Source: Phallusia mammillata
Taxonomy: Eukaryota; Chordata; Ascidiacea; Phlebobranchia; Ascidiidae
NCBI GenBank assembly: GCA_003260075.1
Contig: QLIY01000539.1
Coordinates: 37,114 to 101,113, forward strand
Length of the DNA stretch: 64,000 bases
Reading direction: 5' to 3'
A program made the position numbers and the translations under genes. The notes below the pieces were generated by a model, which worked only from the letters and a program-made list of their open reading frames with translations, had not been told where the DNA came from and searched no databases. Within the stretch, counting starts at the first letter, position 1, and each line of letters begins with the position of its first letter. Positions 39,301 to 52,372 of this stretch are shown here, one piece after another.

Positions 39301-42300
39301 TTTGGTTAGAGTGCAGACCCAAAGACGACAAAAAATAAAAGTTGACTTTACGACATTTATTGCGCATCGAACCATTAACTAACATTGTAACTACAATGTA
39401 AACCTTGTAGTATTTCCTGAAAATCATTGACTTGTTTGTTTCCCCGAATCCAGCTAGTTTCAGTCGTATATTTTGACGAGTTACACAGTAAAGTTATTAT
39501 GTTACAATGATTACAAAAGTGATAATAAAATGACAAAGAACTTCTGAAAAAACAAATGACAACCCGTCAGAAAGGAAACTACTGGTGTAGGCATTGTGCA
39601 TTCAGGCGTTGCTGTATATTTATTGAAGGCCGAGAAGGGGGGGGGGATACTTGTATATTTATTGAAGGCCAAGAAAAACAATATTTATTGAAGGCCAAGA
39701 AATACAAAGACAACTTTAACAAGCAATTAGCGCGCAACACGCCTGACTTGACAAAATTCGATTTTTGTCCGCACAATAGCTTCTATAAATTGAGACAGTC
39801 AAAACATTGGTGTACGTCAGGCTTGAAGCACAAATTATATACTCGACCAAATAGTGGCCAATTTACCTCTCCAGGGGCTGCTTCTGTACGACCGAGGTAC
39901 TCCAAAACCTCTGCAACCGAGCTTGTGCTCCCAACTGTCTCCTGAGTTCCGTACTCGTAAAATGTCGAGTTACCTAGCGGTGACTCGTCGTCGTACTCGT
40001 CATCCATAGGCCCAAAGCACGAGTGTTTGAGTAATCGCGGGTTCCAGTCGTGAATGGTAGAGTTACAGTGCAAGGCCATCTGTCCTACGTAGAACCCTTG
40101 ATGACTTGTTGCGTCTGAAAATAAAGCGATGTGTAAACAAGCTTTTTTTGTCACATCCAACAACAAGCTTTTCGCAACTTTTTCGGTTGTGTTAACGGTA
40201 TTTGTTTCAAGTTTAAAACAAAAAAGATGGACCTAACTTAGTGGAATAATTTTACAAAAAATGCGTTTGTGTATTAAAAGCTTACACTCGAAATGGGTTT
40301 GTCTTGTTGACAGCATCATGTTGTCAATAGTAAAGTTTTACAAACCGATATCTAGGCAATGTCACAAAGGAAATTTAGAAAGACTAGATAAGTAAATACG
40401 CCGTTTTGGGCGTGTTGTGGGAAATTCACGCTTGGTTAATCTTTTTTTCGAGCTTTGGTTGCCAGAAAACCATTAGATTTTTCTGTTTGGGAGCAACTCT
40501 GCATGACAATAAGTCACATGAGAATTGTTTTGTTATTGCTTTTTTCTCAAAATAAATTGGATTTGCATGGAAATTTTTGCTGCATTTTGCAGCAATTTAG
40601 CAAGCTTACGTAATGTTTCAAAATATTTAGAGTATTGATTCCGCTAGGGTTTCCCGATCGCGAAATTTGGGTTTCCCAATATCGAAATTGTATTTGAGAA
40701 ATTAAAATCGACCACCCAGGAATTCTGTGCGGTACAGAAAATGTTAACGCGTTTAGGCTAAAAATGACTTTTTGGCAGCAACAGGAACGCTCAATCATCA
40801 TTGCGAGGATTATTTCTTTCAAATCCCGCAGAAGGTAAGCCAAAGTGCAGCCATATAAGGACTAAGGTCGACGAAAACAACTTGCAGGGATTAGGTTGGG
40901 TCGTAAAAGACATGAGAGGGACGCTGTACTATAGATTAGCGCAGTTCGGGCAAATGCAAACAATTAAAGGTTTAGCGTAAGCCCCACTAACTCGAAGTGC
41001 ACATATGGAACAGACAATGGGTTTGAACTATAAATGTGTTTTTAGCTGCTTCGTTTTCAATGGGTGGCAAGTTCGCTGCACAACAATTTTAAAGTTTTTC
41101 ATTTCGAGTTATTTTTGGAAAATTTGCGGCGTTTAAACTCTTTGTGCCCCTTTTCTAATTCAAAACCAAACGACTGTGAGGTAGCATGAGTGTTGGTTTT
41201 CTTTTTGTTATTATTTTTCTTAAACCGGTTATTTTGCGCGTAAGTTAGAGTTGTTTATACTGATGTAGTTATTGTTTTTATGATCTTGGCTGTGTGGCAT
41301 TTGTAGAGCCATCAAAAAAATAACTGTGATTAGTACAAAGGAGGCTTATAAGGTGTGAACAAACTTGACAGCGATTGCTTATTTATTGCTTATTATTAGC
41401 AAATGAGTGCAGTTGATGGTATGTTTGTGGGCGTGTATAACAAAAAAGAAAATTGCATTGTAATTAAACCGACGGCCTCTAAAATTAAACAATCTGTGTA
41501 CACGCGAGGCTGCCAATCAATTTCTCGTATTAAAGCCATCTTTAATAATTCAATTTACACCCAGCTTTCGTCAACACTTTAATCCTGTAAAACAGAAGAA
41601 AATTTGATTGACTATATTTAGCTCCGAAGCACGTCCAATTTACGTCCCTGTTTTGTATACCTTCCTGGTGCATTAGGTAATCCCTTTCAGATTTTAAACT
41701 GATTTTTTAACCCGTTTATACCTCTTACAGTTTAAGATTTAAATAATAAATAAGATCAGTTGTCGCAATCAAACCACTAACATTTTTATTGTGATCTGAT
41801 CGTTTTTGCAATACGATTTAAAATAGTCAATAATCGAAATGTTTCCATAATGCTTACTTGCATTAGCTTGTGAGGAACACGATTTCAATGCGGTTGTGTT
41901 GTATTTCACTGGAGACCAACACCTTGATGCAAACCAAAGTGTTTTACATGATGCTGCAAAACAAAACACGGGTCTTAGATTACACTTACAAAAGGGATCC
42001 ACTAAACCTAATTTTTCGGTCATAATCAATATACTGGCCTTCGTTTCCCCAATGGTGCGACTTTTAACATTCAAACAACAAAACTCGTTTTTTAAACAAG
42101 CATGTTTGTCAGTCATTACACTTAAGGGAGATTTTTAAACTTTATTAGAGTAACTCAAATTTGTCACTTAAACTTCACAATTTCTTTGTAATAGGTAATT
42201 TACAAATAAAGACACAAATACCTCGCCAACATAAATCGGCTACTCGATTCATATGTAAATTTTACTAAAGTTGGTTAAAGTTGAACTTCACACTTTTCAC

Positions 42301-44324
42301 GATTGGATTCGCGATTCTGCCACGCCCACGACACACCACCTTATTTCTATTTTGTCACTTACATTGCAGACACATGAATTGATGAATTCAACTAATCGAT
42401 CAGCGATTTAAAGACCGCGTCCAATGGTTACAATCGATTCAAAACATATGAAGGTTTTCGTCTGGTACTAGTATGTTCGTAATAATAGCACCTAATTGCA
42501 ATAATTCAAAATGACCATGTTTTTGTTACCAGAATATTAAATTATTTCCCAAAGCCATTCATCATATTTCAGTTTTCCATTACATACAAACAATTTTATC
42601 TGTCATTAACAAAAGTTTGACTTCTTACAGCACTTTAACAATACTGCTTCTGGTTGTAAAGTAATTTCTCTGTACGTATACCTCAATTATATAGGTATAG
42701 CGATATTCTACAATAATTACAAACATATTAGGGATCCTTATGTGTTTAGTTGGACGTATTGTTTGCTTGAGGAATTCTACGTACTCGATTATGTATAAAT
42801 GTTTGTATCGCAAAAGCCCCGTTGATGAATGTATTTTTAATTACAGGTATAATTTAAATCGTTATGTTCAAAACGTCGTATTTCCTGACGGTTACAGAAT
42901 TGTTGCAAAAGCTTCAGTAAACAACTACAGGCCGGTGAGTTTGCATCTGCAGTCCAACAAGAGCAATGTAACAATTTGTCCGATGATAATTGCAATTTAA
43001 AGACGAAAATCAAAAGTCATGCATAAAACATCAGGGGAGTTTTACTTTGTCGCTATAGTAACTAAAAGGGAGTACAAAATGACTTCGCAAGAGCGGCAAC
43101 TATGCAAGGGCGTGAAAATATGCCCGGGAATAGCATCTGCACTAATGGTCCGTAGGACTAAAACCAATTGACCGTGAAGATTAAGGATCAAGCGGCGGGG
43201 TTTGGGAGATGAAACAACTTGCTTTTGTTAAAGGTCTTGACTCGATCAAAATAGTTATGATGCTTTAATTCAGTGGTGCCGGGCCGCGGCCCGGTACCGG
43301 CCTGCGACGAGTTCGTAACCGGGCCGTACAATTTTTCAGGTTAAATGCTTCAGAACATTTTGCCCATGTATTCCGGGGATTATAAACTAATTTAGGCGTT
43401 TTCTTTAGGCAATTTAGGCGCTACATATTTGTATTTTTTGGAGGCCGGTCCGCGATCAAATTTCAGTTTCAAAAACGGTCCGCGGTAGAAAAAAGGTTGC
43501 CGACCCCTGCTTTAATTAATAAAATACGGCTTCTTGCTAAAAAAAAGTTATTTTCATCATCAAACTTATGCTAAATTACATAACTGCACAAAAATTTGCA
43601 AACATTTTGCAAAAAATTTAATTTTCAAAACAAGTGTGCACTTGACATTGATATTTCACAGCGTTATTTCACAGTGTACTGATAAATTTTATGTATTTTA
43701 CATCAAAAGTCAAGCATATTTCCACGAAAGTATTATATTTGCGTAATTTTGTGACATTTTGCTGACTGACTGGAATTAAACCGCATATTAAACCAACTTC
43801 TGTTAAACATTGACAGCTACGGGTCTTCTTACCAGAGCTCACATAGCGGTGAAAATAAATACTTAGCCATATAGCGTGCGAAGCCAGTACCAATTAATTT
43901 TAGACCCACACCATCTGTAGCGACAGAGAATCAAACAAGTTTCCATAACAACCGTGGGTATTTTCGGAAATTGTTCAAGCCAAAGGTAAATAAATTACCG
44001 GTCATTAACGTAGCTACCGTATTATTTGCGCTCAGCACCGGGGTAAATATAGCCCTGGGACTTTCATGTAGATTACAGAGCGTTTTTTTAGGGTTATAAC
44101 CCAAAAAACAGCTCGAACATCTATGACTTTGAAATTTTTGAGCAAATTTATTTCAAACGTTTGCTCCTATCAGCCCACCGTTTGAGTTTTGAGCAAAAAC
44201 ATAACAAACTAAAGTAAACAGAAAAAAACACACCTTGTGAATCTGACTGGTTTGATTTTTCTAGGCAGTCCTCGGCGTCGTCAAGTACACCGCATAAGTA
44301 CTGCCGCATCTTCACAGCGTCGTA
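33313..44324 (-). CDS. PTH1R: class B (secretin-family) GPCR, parathyroid-hormone-receptor-like, signal exon not assigned
   Basis: Peptide-hormone receptor in the plasma membrane. Fourteen phase-matched exons: 44234-44324, 41858-41953, 39867-40114, 39180-39283, 39015-39112, 38041-38186, 37274-37427, 36673-36739, 35877-35946, 35629-35732, 34785-34926, 34639-34680, 34115-34283, 33313-33755; 657 codons plus stop. The extracellular hormone-binding domain (1-145) has the expected Cys and Trp pattern (SCKTLWFASRCWSP, HCNST, HSCFG). TM1 is at about 150-180, and TM2 follows RRLHCTRISVHMN. A long ECL1 insert (213-255) ends at the TM3 Cys. TM3 has YFWLLVEGLYL, TM4 GWGIPW, ECL2 ECWF, TM6 KSTLALVPLLGVQY and TM7 FLYCFCNGEVQ. 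The long ECL1 and these motifs fit PTH receptors better than CRF, calcitonin or secretin receptors. The 200-residue tail is Ser/Arg-rich. The start Met and signal peptide lie upstream. Confidence 0.9.
35401..35544 (-). ncRNA. hammerhead-ribozyme-like foldback element
   Basis: Arms 35431-35459 and 35516-35544 are inverted repeats of about 29 bases. On the minus strand the loop reads CTGATGA (35497-35503), then a hairpin gacgacctgtataggacgt, then TGAAGC and GTC. That is the order of a type I hammerhead core (CUGAUGA, stem II, GAAA, GUC, stem I) with almost no stem III. One core base is changed (GAAGC for GAAAC). It lies in an intron of the receptor gene. Confidence 0.5.
37670..37846. mobile_element. 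177-bp hAT-type MITE with perfect 8-bp target duplication
   Basis: Ends ccgtggtgggattc and gaatcccaccactg, with ggtgtaaa on both sides (37662-37669 and 37847-37854). Same family as the NEK1 intron copy. It lies in an intron of the receptor gene. Confidence 0.9.
38372..38525. mobile_element. 154-bp hAT-type MITE
   Basis: Starts cagtggttctcaaa and ends tttgagaaccgctg. Flanking octamers gatcagat and gcatagat agree at six of eight positions. A different subfamily from the gtggtggg elements. Confidence 0.75.
39614..39672. repeat. short duplicate around G10
   Basis: tgtatatttattgaaggcc occurs on both sides of the tract at 39637-39646, and a third partial copy (atttattgaaggccaagaaa) follows. This is the last G-oriented tract in the window. 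Confidence 0.8.
43271..43509. mobile_element. 239-bp hAT-type element with perfect target duplication
   Basis: Starts cagtggtgccgggccgcgg and ends aggttgccgacccctg, flanked by ctttaatt at 43263-43270 and 43510-43517. The GC-rich left end contrasts with the AT-rich surroundings. Confidence 0.9.
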
Positions 44325-45852
44325 CTACAAACAATCAACATCACCAGTTAATAGCAGCAGTGGGAGTGAGTGTAGAAACCACAAACGTAACTTAGTTGAT
44401 TACTTGCCTAATGTTAGGTCTTGAACCGTGCATTTTCTTGCCAAAAAACAAACATTTCAGGCAATATAATAATGTCATTTAGGATGTCCTCATACAAGAA
44501 AATGGATGTTGGACTTTGTTACCGGTAGGAAAATACATATTCCTCAAAGATTTTAACATTGGTGTGATAAACCTAGAGAGTGATGAGCATATTTTGACAT
44601 TGTCAAACCGTCCATTTTGAAACTTTATAACGCAACGTTTTGTTTTAGTGCTTTGTGGGAGACATTGGAATAGCCTGCCCATCAAATCAATCAATACAAA
44701 AATGAAGAGTCCTTGACATATTTTGTTCAACTACTACTTCACGTGTCCACTCATTAAACCATGAGCACTCCCACAGGAAACAATATATTGATCGTTCAAA
44801 TACTTGTGTCCACATACGCTACGGGATATATGAAGTGTTAAAGATTAAAATAAAACAGATGGGCATGAATTTAAAGCAAAATCAACACGAAAGCGCTAAC
44901 CGTTGGAGAAGAAAAAGATATAAAGTTAATTATGCGCACAAGTTGGTTGAATGCGCCTTTGTCTTTTGTCAAAAATTCGACCAAATACAAATATGTGTGT
45001 AAACAATCTTTCATGTTTACAATCGCCAAATTAAGATGTTATTAAAATAAAAATTTCTTTTTCGGTAATATTATTTTTGATTTGTCGCGAACATTTGTCA
45101 TAAACGTCATAAATACAATTGTGACCCGTTCCATTATTTTCAACACACGTTTAATTAATTGTTGTATAGGTTATAGGTCACTTCCCAGTCAGAAATTTTC
45201 TTATGTTTTTCTCCGGCCAAGCAAAAAATTGTCCCCACGTATCATTACGACATCTACTTTCTGCCATGTTTATATAACACAAATTAACGTGAAAGATAAA
45301 TCTGTGTTGTGCAGTGGTATGGGCCATACATACCAAAACCACACATGACACAAACATAAACGCCAGATATGACAGGTAGATCGCCAAATGCTCTGCCGTT
45401 TAACATATTTAACCGATACAGTTGGGGTTGTATAGGATGCGAAACGTCGATTGTATGTAATAAAACTGCTAGCAATACTCGGTTATACATTATGTCTGGC
45501 AGTAACAGTTTATTAATATGGGGTTGTCATTAATAATTATTAATTATAGATTATAATCATTATCAGCACAAATAACCCGACCGTTTATTATGCTATCTTT
45601 GAAATTTGTCACAGATGTGTTTGCAGTGTATGAGCATAACTCGCAGCAGTTTTTTTGGTTTCAGTCGAGCGTGATCGTTTTGTGCTGAAAAATGAGGTTA
45701 TCGCATGGTTTCTGATACGGTTTAAGAAAGTTCAAAAACGTGGGGCTTAGTGATGCAAAACCTTCTGGCCAATCAGCTACAAACCTCTAATTTTTTAAAC
45801 AACGAATGACGATGTCAATTGTGACGTTGTCCAATCACATCGTGTTCTATTT

Positions 45853-45906
45853 GAGAAATCAAAATGTCGCAATGCTACNTGAGAAATCAAAATGTCGTAA
45901 TGCTAC
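45853..45906. repeat. 26-bp duplicate around a single N
   Basis: gagaaatcaaaatgtcgcaa plus tgctac (45853-45878), N at 45879, then the same sequence with one substitution (45880-45906). Confidence 0.85.
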
Positions 45907-48900
45907 GAGAGAATCATTTGCGGTTATTGTAGTTTCTGTGGAGGACGGTTATAACACAGCAACTGCTAGCTAGAATTCGTAGAACTGTTCGTAAGGAAGT
46001 ATTTGACAAAAGAATGCACCGTGAGTGGTCTTGGTGACAACAGCTTTACTCCAGTAAGTGTATGTTTATTATTCATAAAGTAAATATAACACATTAGGCA
46101 ATTTGCAAGTAAAGACAGGTGAGAATTAGTGTTTAGATTCAGTTTAAGCCAAAACCGATACGTGGCAACAAAAAGTCTGATTCACATTATGAAAGTCAAT
46201 TATTGTTATGGTAAGTTTAATATAAGCAAGCCAGAATCTCCTACTTCTTATTTTTCCTGTACAATTGTAATCTAACTCTTTGTCTGTATCTGTAGGTAAG
46301 ATGAAAGGAAGCAAATTATCCAGCAGTGTTATAAAGTGAATTGGAAGATGCTGTTTATTGGGTGTTTCCTGAGCTGTTTATTTTGTACGTCGAACTTTTA
46401 TTTGTCGAAGTGTGAGTACTGTCAATGGTGTAAACGTTATGCGCTAAAAATATATTGCAAAGAGACCATATTTGATGTATTGTGTTTGCTGGAGAGGTCA
46501 GTGGGATAAAAACGCAGTAAATTATAGCTGATCATAGTTAAAATGGTGAAAATTGTCAGATAACCGAAAAAGGCCCAAAGAAAAAACGGAGAAAAGCTGG
46601 CAAAGGCCCGCAGATGAACCATACAAAAATTCTTATCTATGATTGATCTGTGGTCCGGCGTCAAGTTTCATGGCAAGTTAGGTAGATATAGGTTCCTGAT
46701 ATCATTGGCTCAGTATCAACTTTTCATCCTACTTTTTCCCCGGGTTTCCATTTCGGGGGAAAAGTCATGGATGGCGGGAGATAATTTTTCTGACTGGGTT
46801 ATGATCGGAAATATATAACGCAGGTTCAATACTAATTAAAATATAACTCCAAATAAATTGTACGTGAAAATCAATATGGCAATCTGTTACACGCTGTCAT
46901 GTTCTAACACGCATGGCAGCACAGCACATAGCACCCCAAAACATGTTTGTTTGTGATGTGGGATTCAATGGATTCAATCAAACTTATTAGTCACCTAAAT
47001 TGCGTTTTCGGTTCCTTGTTAAAATTGGTGGAAAAATTAGACAATGAACGAAGATGTCGAACTTGTCAAATTGCTAAACCAATCACTAGAAAATTGGGGG
47101 GATTATTCTGGTCAGAACACAGCACCTGCCGGGCCAACTAGTCTTTGCACCCGGCAGATGTGGGCTTTGTGATCTGTAAAAGACTGCTGCCAACTATAAA
47201 CTCACAGGGTTTATTTTTAGTTATACTTACAACAGACCCTAAATCGTTTCAGGCAGATGTTAACAAAAACAATAACCGTATTCATAGAATTTTTTGCATA
47301 ATTAACAAGTACGTAACAGAAATAAAACCCCTTTCAATAACTTACGTCGGACCGAAGATTGTAAAGTATGTCGAACATTTTGCACTTTGATGTTTCGTAC
47401 TGCCGTCGTCTTAAAAACAAGCACTTCGTCTTAAATACAAGCAACACGTAAATCAAGAAAAAGTAATACAACAAACATTGTAAGTACGATACGCAACAAT
47501 ATTATTAGCTTTAAGAAACGTTACTGGGTTTTTAAACCAATAGCATTAATACAAAGCAAATCTGAAAGTAAGATTTTCGGGTCGGGTTAAGGTTCGAGCC
47601 GGGTTTGGGTAGGGTTCGGGGTTGAACTTAGATAAAACTGACTTGATGCGGGCCAGACTATACACAAGCAGGGCCATTTTACCCCGCAATTTTGGCCAAC
47701 TATTGGGCTGGTTTTCGGGTTCTAGACGCAATTTTATGCCTGCTTTTAAAGCCAAATGGGTAAAAAGCACTGTCCTACAACGCATTTCTTGAAATAAACC
47801 GCCTTTGTTTCCGTTTTTGATCAGTCCCGACATTTCGGCCTTAACAGCTAGCGGCACGCAACCGCTAAAAACGATTATGCATAGTAAATTGAGTTAAATA
47901 GTATTATTTAAATCAAAACCAAGCAATTTATAAAAGTGAATTCAACCAATGATTGTTAAAAAATGTATACTACTCTTTTTAAAAAGCGGTATGCATACAC
48001 ACATGTTTGGGTTCAAAAGAAACTTGAGTAAGACTGAGTGAAACAAGTTTGATTGATTTCGATTCCAATTCCCCACCACACCCAAACCCATGTCTGAATC
48101 AAATTTGGTCACCTAGTTTACAAAATGGTCCCTTTCTTGCCGTTCTTTCGACCCCGCCGAGTTCACGGAGTGAAAAGAGTGACGCAATTGAATGTCACAA
48201 ACAGTTAAGTCGCAAAATGAATTATTTATTACTGATAAAGCTTGATGTATTCATTTGAGGTCTTCAACTAACGATGCCCGGCTAGTGATTGGCGGTTTAA
48301 GAGCAAATTCATAACACATCTACTTGTTCCTATAGGTGGACATATTTCCGAAAAAGCTAAAAGTTACGGCATTGTTTAAATTATGTTTGTGTCCTAGCAG
48401 ATTTAAATGCACACCCAAATAGCAACAAAACCCATACAAAGTTTAATGATATCATAATGATCCAACACAAGTTGGCGATACTACTGGTAATTTTAAATGA
48501 TGTTATCGTAGACAAACTTCCTATGACGGACACGTTGGCTTAAACACCGAACCAAAAACGATTTACCTTCTACCGTGGTTCTAGCTTTTCGTCGTACAAC
48601 ACGTCAGGAAGTGCTTTTAATATGACAGAAGAGTCTTTCAACAATGATCAACAGTAAAACTGCCCTTAAAACAGCTTAATGCATTGCAACGAAACTGAAG
48701 CGGTTTTGTCAGTTCTCCCTGGTTAACAGACAACCATGAGCCCCTGTAATTGCTGTCTAAATAAACAAAAATCAAAAAGTGGAAGACAAAATTTCGATGC
48801 AAGAAGATACGATAGGGATTACAGATAGGCAAATTTTGCAAGTTGATAATCTTATGGTTAAAAGTGCAGTGATTGAAACACTTAATATTATATACTCGGG

Positions 48901-50250
48901 GACATTTTAAAAGTTTAAGGCAGCCTTGCACCGCCCATTGTGTTAAGGCCACGTCGGCAGTTTGCTGCATGCATTTTAGCTTAAAATGGAAAAAAAATAT
49001 GGGTTTTATCTACCAAACTGCATCAAAATTAAAGTAATTAATGGGTGTTTATGCCTATATCTAAGTCTAAGTTAACGCCAAGTGAACAACTTTGCGCTTC
49101 GTAAAGACAAATAGGGAAAAGTCGTGGTAGACATTTCACTATATTCCACTCCAAAATAGATTTCTTCAAAAACTATTTCTGGGTTTCTTTGACCGTAACA
49201 GCAAGCCTAAGGTTATTGCGCACACAACAAAATTTTCGCACGAAATGCCTTTGTAGAAAACTGGATCCCAAAATTTTCGCTTTGCGTGAGATGCGGTGGA
49301 GACATTTTTCCTAAAATATAAGGCGTCCATAGTTCATTAGGTATAACTACTGCTGGACCATGCACATTCGGAACACGAAAACAATCTACCTTTACGCCTA
49401 AGTTCAAAATTTGTGCGTGACTAACGTAGAGATACGAAGAATGCAACTGGCGTGTTGATACAGGTGTTACGTTGTTTAGCCTTTTTCCGTACTGCACACG
49501 AAAAAATATGTCTGTTTAATACAAAATTGACTTGTTCATTTTGACAGCTTTCCAGTAACGAAGCTGGTAATAGTCTGAATATGCACAACATACGCACTGC
49601 TTACGCAAGCTTTGGACAGTCGCAGCTGTTACCTTCGTTAAAACATTTGACGCCATATGGCTGACACTGACTCCAGGTACAGCAAATTAGCGAGATGTTT
49701 TGTGACAAATAGACGTTACGAATTGAACATGTTTTTATTGTATTGCTCTGTTTTTCATGTCTTGTCTGCTCTGACAACAAGCTAGGGATAAATGGTCATT
49801 TAATTGACCTTCGTCAAATACAGCTACTGGCAATGTCCAAATTACACTAAAATACGGCTCGAGGACATGTCCTTCAAAAATAGATAGTATGACAGGCCAA
49901 CATTCGTACAATGAAATCAACTATTTACCAGACTCCACAGCCTCCGTTTAAACGCGAAACTACCTGGCTTTTAACATTTCAATAGGCAGACCCTAAACAG
50001 AATCAACAAAAATTCACTAGTGGTAAAAGCGACGGCAAATACGACTGGCCTTGTTTAAGCTTTTGACTGTTACAGTAGCGATATTCACTATATTAGTTGG
50101 TTATCAAGTGACTGCGGCGACTAGAAAAAGGGACATTGGTCTGCTGTGAACAGCCACGACACCTTTTGCGTTTGGCGGGAAATCGATAACGGTTTATCGG
50201 CGGAAAGTGGGTCCTCGTTCCAACCGCACAAACAATTACGGCGTTAATAC

Positions 50251-50338
50251 CTGCGCTCAAAGCTAGAAATGCTATTTCCAAAATAAGAACAACGCAAAAC
50301 AAATTAGACCAGTCACAATAAATATATTTAAAACCCAA
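50251..50338 (-). CDS. possible signal-peptide exon (receptor gene or other)
   Basis: An ATG at 50338 begins MGFKYIYCDWSNLF followed by a hydrophobic stretch (VVLILEIAFLALSA) and a plausible donor (GCAG, then GTATTA). It would be a reasonable signal exon for the receptor gene downstream. It ends in phase 1, while the first assigned receptor exon starts in phase 0, so at least one further exon of 3n+2 bases would be needed. Chance is possible. Confidence 0.25.
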
Positions 50339-50755
50339 CGACTAATACATGCTGCTTTATATTCCGGCGATAACTGAGTTTTTTTGCAATGCTTGTTTCT
50401 GATGCGTGCTCTTTCTGCAAAGAAACGCAGTAAATGTTGTCAAACACTCCAGCAACAGCCCTTAAAAGGTGTGATGGCTCCTCAACGGTTGATATGCATT
50501 TGTAACTAGATACTAGGATTTATCGTCGCAACGAGTTTAGGTCTGAGATTTTTGGAGTGCAAACATGATACGCGGCAACGTTATGGACGAGCTTAGATCC
50601 TTCAAACTATGTCAATTTACGAGGCACACTCGTTGGTTAACAACCGCACACTGTGAACTATGCTTTGGGCAATAAAGATAGGGGTACGGTCAATAAATTT
50701 CACGATTTCGGCGGTTTGTTGTCAAGTTACACAACAGCCAACCAAGCAAAAATAT

Positions 50756-50854
50756 ATAAGCTATTGCTGTCAGGCATAATATCAAGTTTGTAGAGATCTT
50801 CTGGCAAATGTAATTTTATTCCGACGTTTCGACGTCCTATTATACAGGTCGTTT
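50756..50854 (-). ncRNA. second, truncated copy of the hammerhead-like element
   Basis: Matches the left half of the element at 35401-35544 over about 95 bases. Here the minus strand keeps an intact cgaaacgtc, but the copy ends before CTGATGA and the other arm. This shows the family is dispersed and that the ancestral core was GAAAC. Confidence 0.5.
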
Positions 50855-51532
50855 TGGGGGCTTAACACATTGAAAGTATGCGGTATTAAGTCAAACCCTA
50901 AAACTTTCTGTTCAGCTGTTGTTAACATTCCAGAAGGACATTATTGCATTATCGCGTTAAATTTCGAACTGGTCACAAATCGAAGTTTTCCAATAACTCT
51001 CAGCAAGTTATATAGCCAATATTATTTTCGTTATACCATAGCAACGAAGGCAAGTATTTTAAAAACTGTTACGCGTCAGTAAAGCGACCACTCTTTAACA
51101 ATTTGCAAACAAATTTGCATTTAGCATTTATCGTTTCTTTATCAGCTAATAAAGGTAACATAACTATGCAGAGTTGTTTAAGCGGGCCCGAAATTGAGTC
51201 TCGTATGCAACTGTAAAAAACCGAAACCTGGACCGAAAAAAACGAACCTCGAATTATACCCGAATTTACAAACCCAATGTTAAAATTAAGCAAAATGTGG
51301 TCCGGACACGACCCATAAAGCCTAGCCCGACTTATGACTTTGCAACAAACTACAACTTAGTGACAGAAACGCGGTAACCTATCTAAGTTTTGGTCGGCAA
51401 CAGTGTATCACTTCTGGCACTACAGGCTTCCATATGTAAGTACAGCACAGCAACCGTTGCCAAGAAATTGTGTGTCAGAATTTGTAGCAAACTAAAACCC
51501 CAAAGTTTTGTACTCGGAAGATTCTGTTAAAC

Positions 51533-51727
51533 CAGGGGTGCACAACCTGCGGTCGCAGAGACGAGTTTGTGCGACCGTAAACATGTTTATTGAAATATAT
51601 GCGGCTGTGACGGAAATAAGACCACATTTCCAACTATTTTGATTCTCAAGCTGCTCTAAACAGATTTTGAGGGTGAAATAAGGATCTGCAATGCGGCTGT
51701 AGTGGCGAAAAGGTTGTGCACACCCTG
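51533..51727. mobile_element. 195-bp hAT-type MITE
   Basis: Starts caggggtgcacaacct and ends aggttgtgcacaccctg; flanks tgttaaac (51525-51532) and agttaaac (51728-51735) agree at seven of eight. Same end type as the 847-bp and 239-bp elements. Confidence 0.85.
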
Positions 51728-52372
51728 AGTTAAACGAACAGAAATACATGACGTGTTTGTCATGAGCTACTACAACCTCGACTGAATCAGTGACCAAGCG
51801 ATAAAAATCAGTGACCAAGCGATAAAATTTCTTTTATAAAGGTTTAAAAAAATCAGTTTTTGTTTGATGCAAAACAACTGTGTCACATTATTTCATAAAT
51901 CGTCTAATAATAGCAAAAAACCTTTCGAGAACGTTGCATAACGGATTTTGACAGAATGCAAACATATCAACACATTTTGATAAAAACATAACGACATGCA
52001 TTTAATTTAAACATTGAAAGTCACACCGGTTCGTGACAAGGTGTCTGGCAACGACGCCAGGAGGTGTGAGATAAAATTTATATTTAGACTATTTTCCCCT
52101 GGGAAAAGGTTCAATGAAAAGGTTGCTGCCAATTTATTTTGACATTTAACAAGACTGGAGACTCAGTGGTTGATCAAAGGTGTGAAATGGAATTAAAAAA
52201 GACTAACATGATTTTCCGAATGTCTGCTATGAAAGAGGGATTTCCAATCCTTTCATTGGTGTTTTTGTCATTTATTGGATGGCAACTGTAACGGGTGGCT
52301 TTTATGTCATTCCTAAATAGTTGTTTTGTTTCAAAAATGTACTTTATCTTTACCAGGGTTTACTGCTGAGTT

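Noticed and set aside
47546-47857. 103-codon minus-strand frame (Pro/Arg/Lys-rich)
   Set aside because: It overlaps degenerate cggg/gttcgg repeats similar to those near 1.62 and 51.2 kb, so likely low-complexity repeat DNA.
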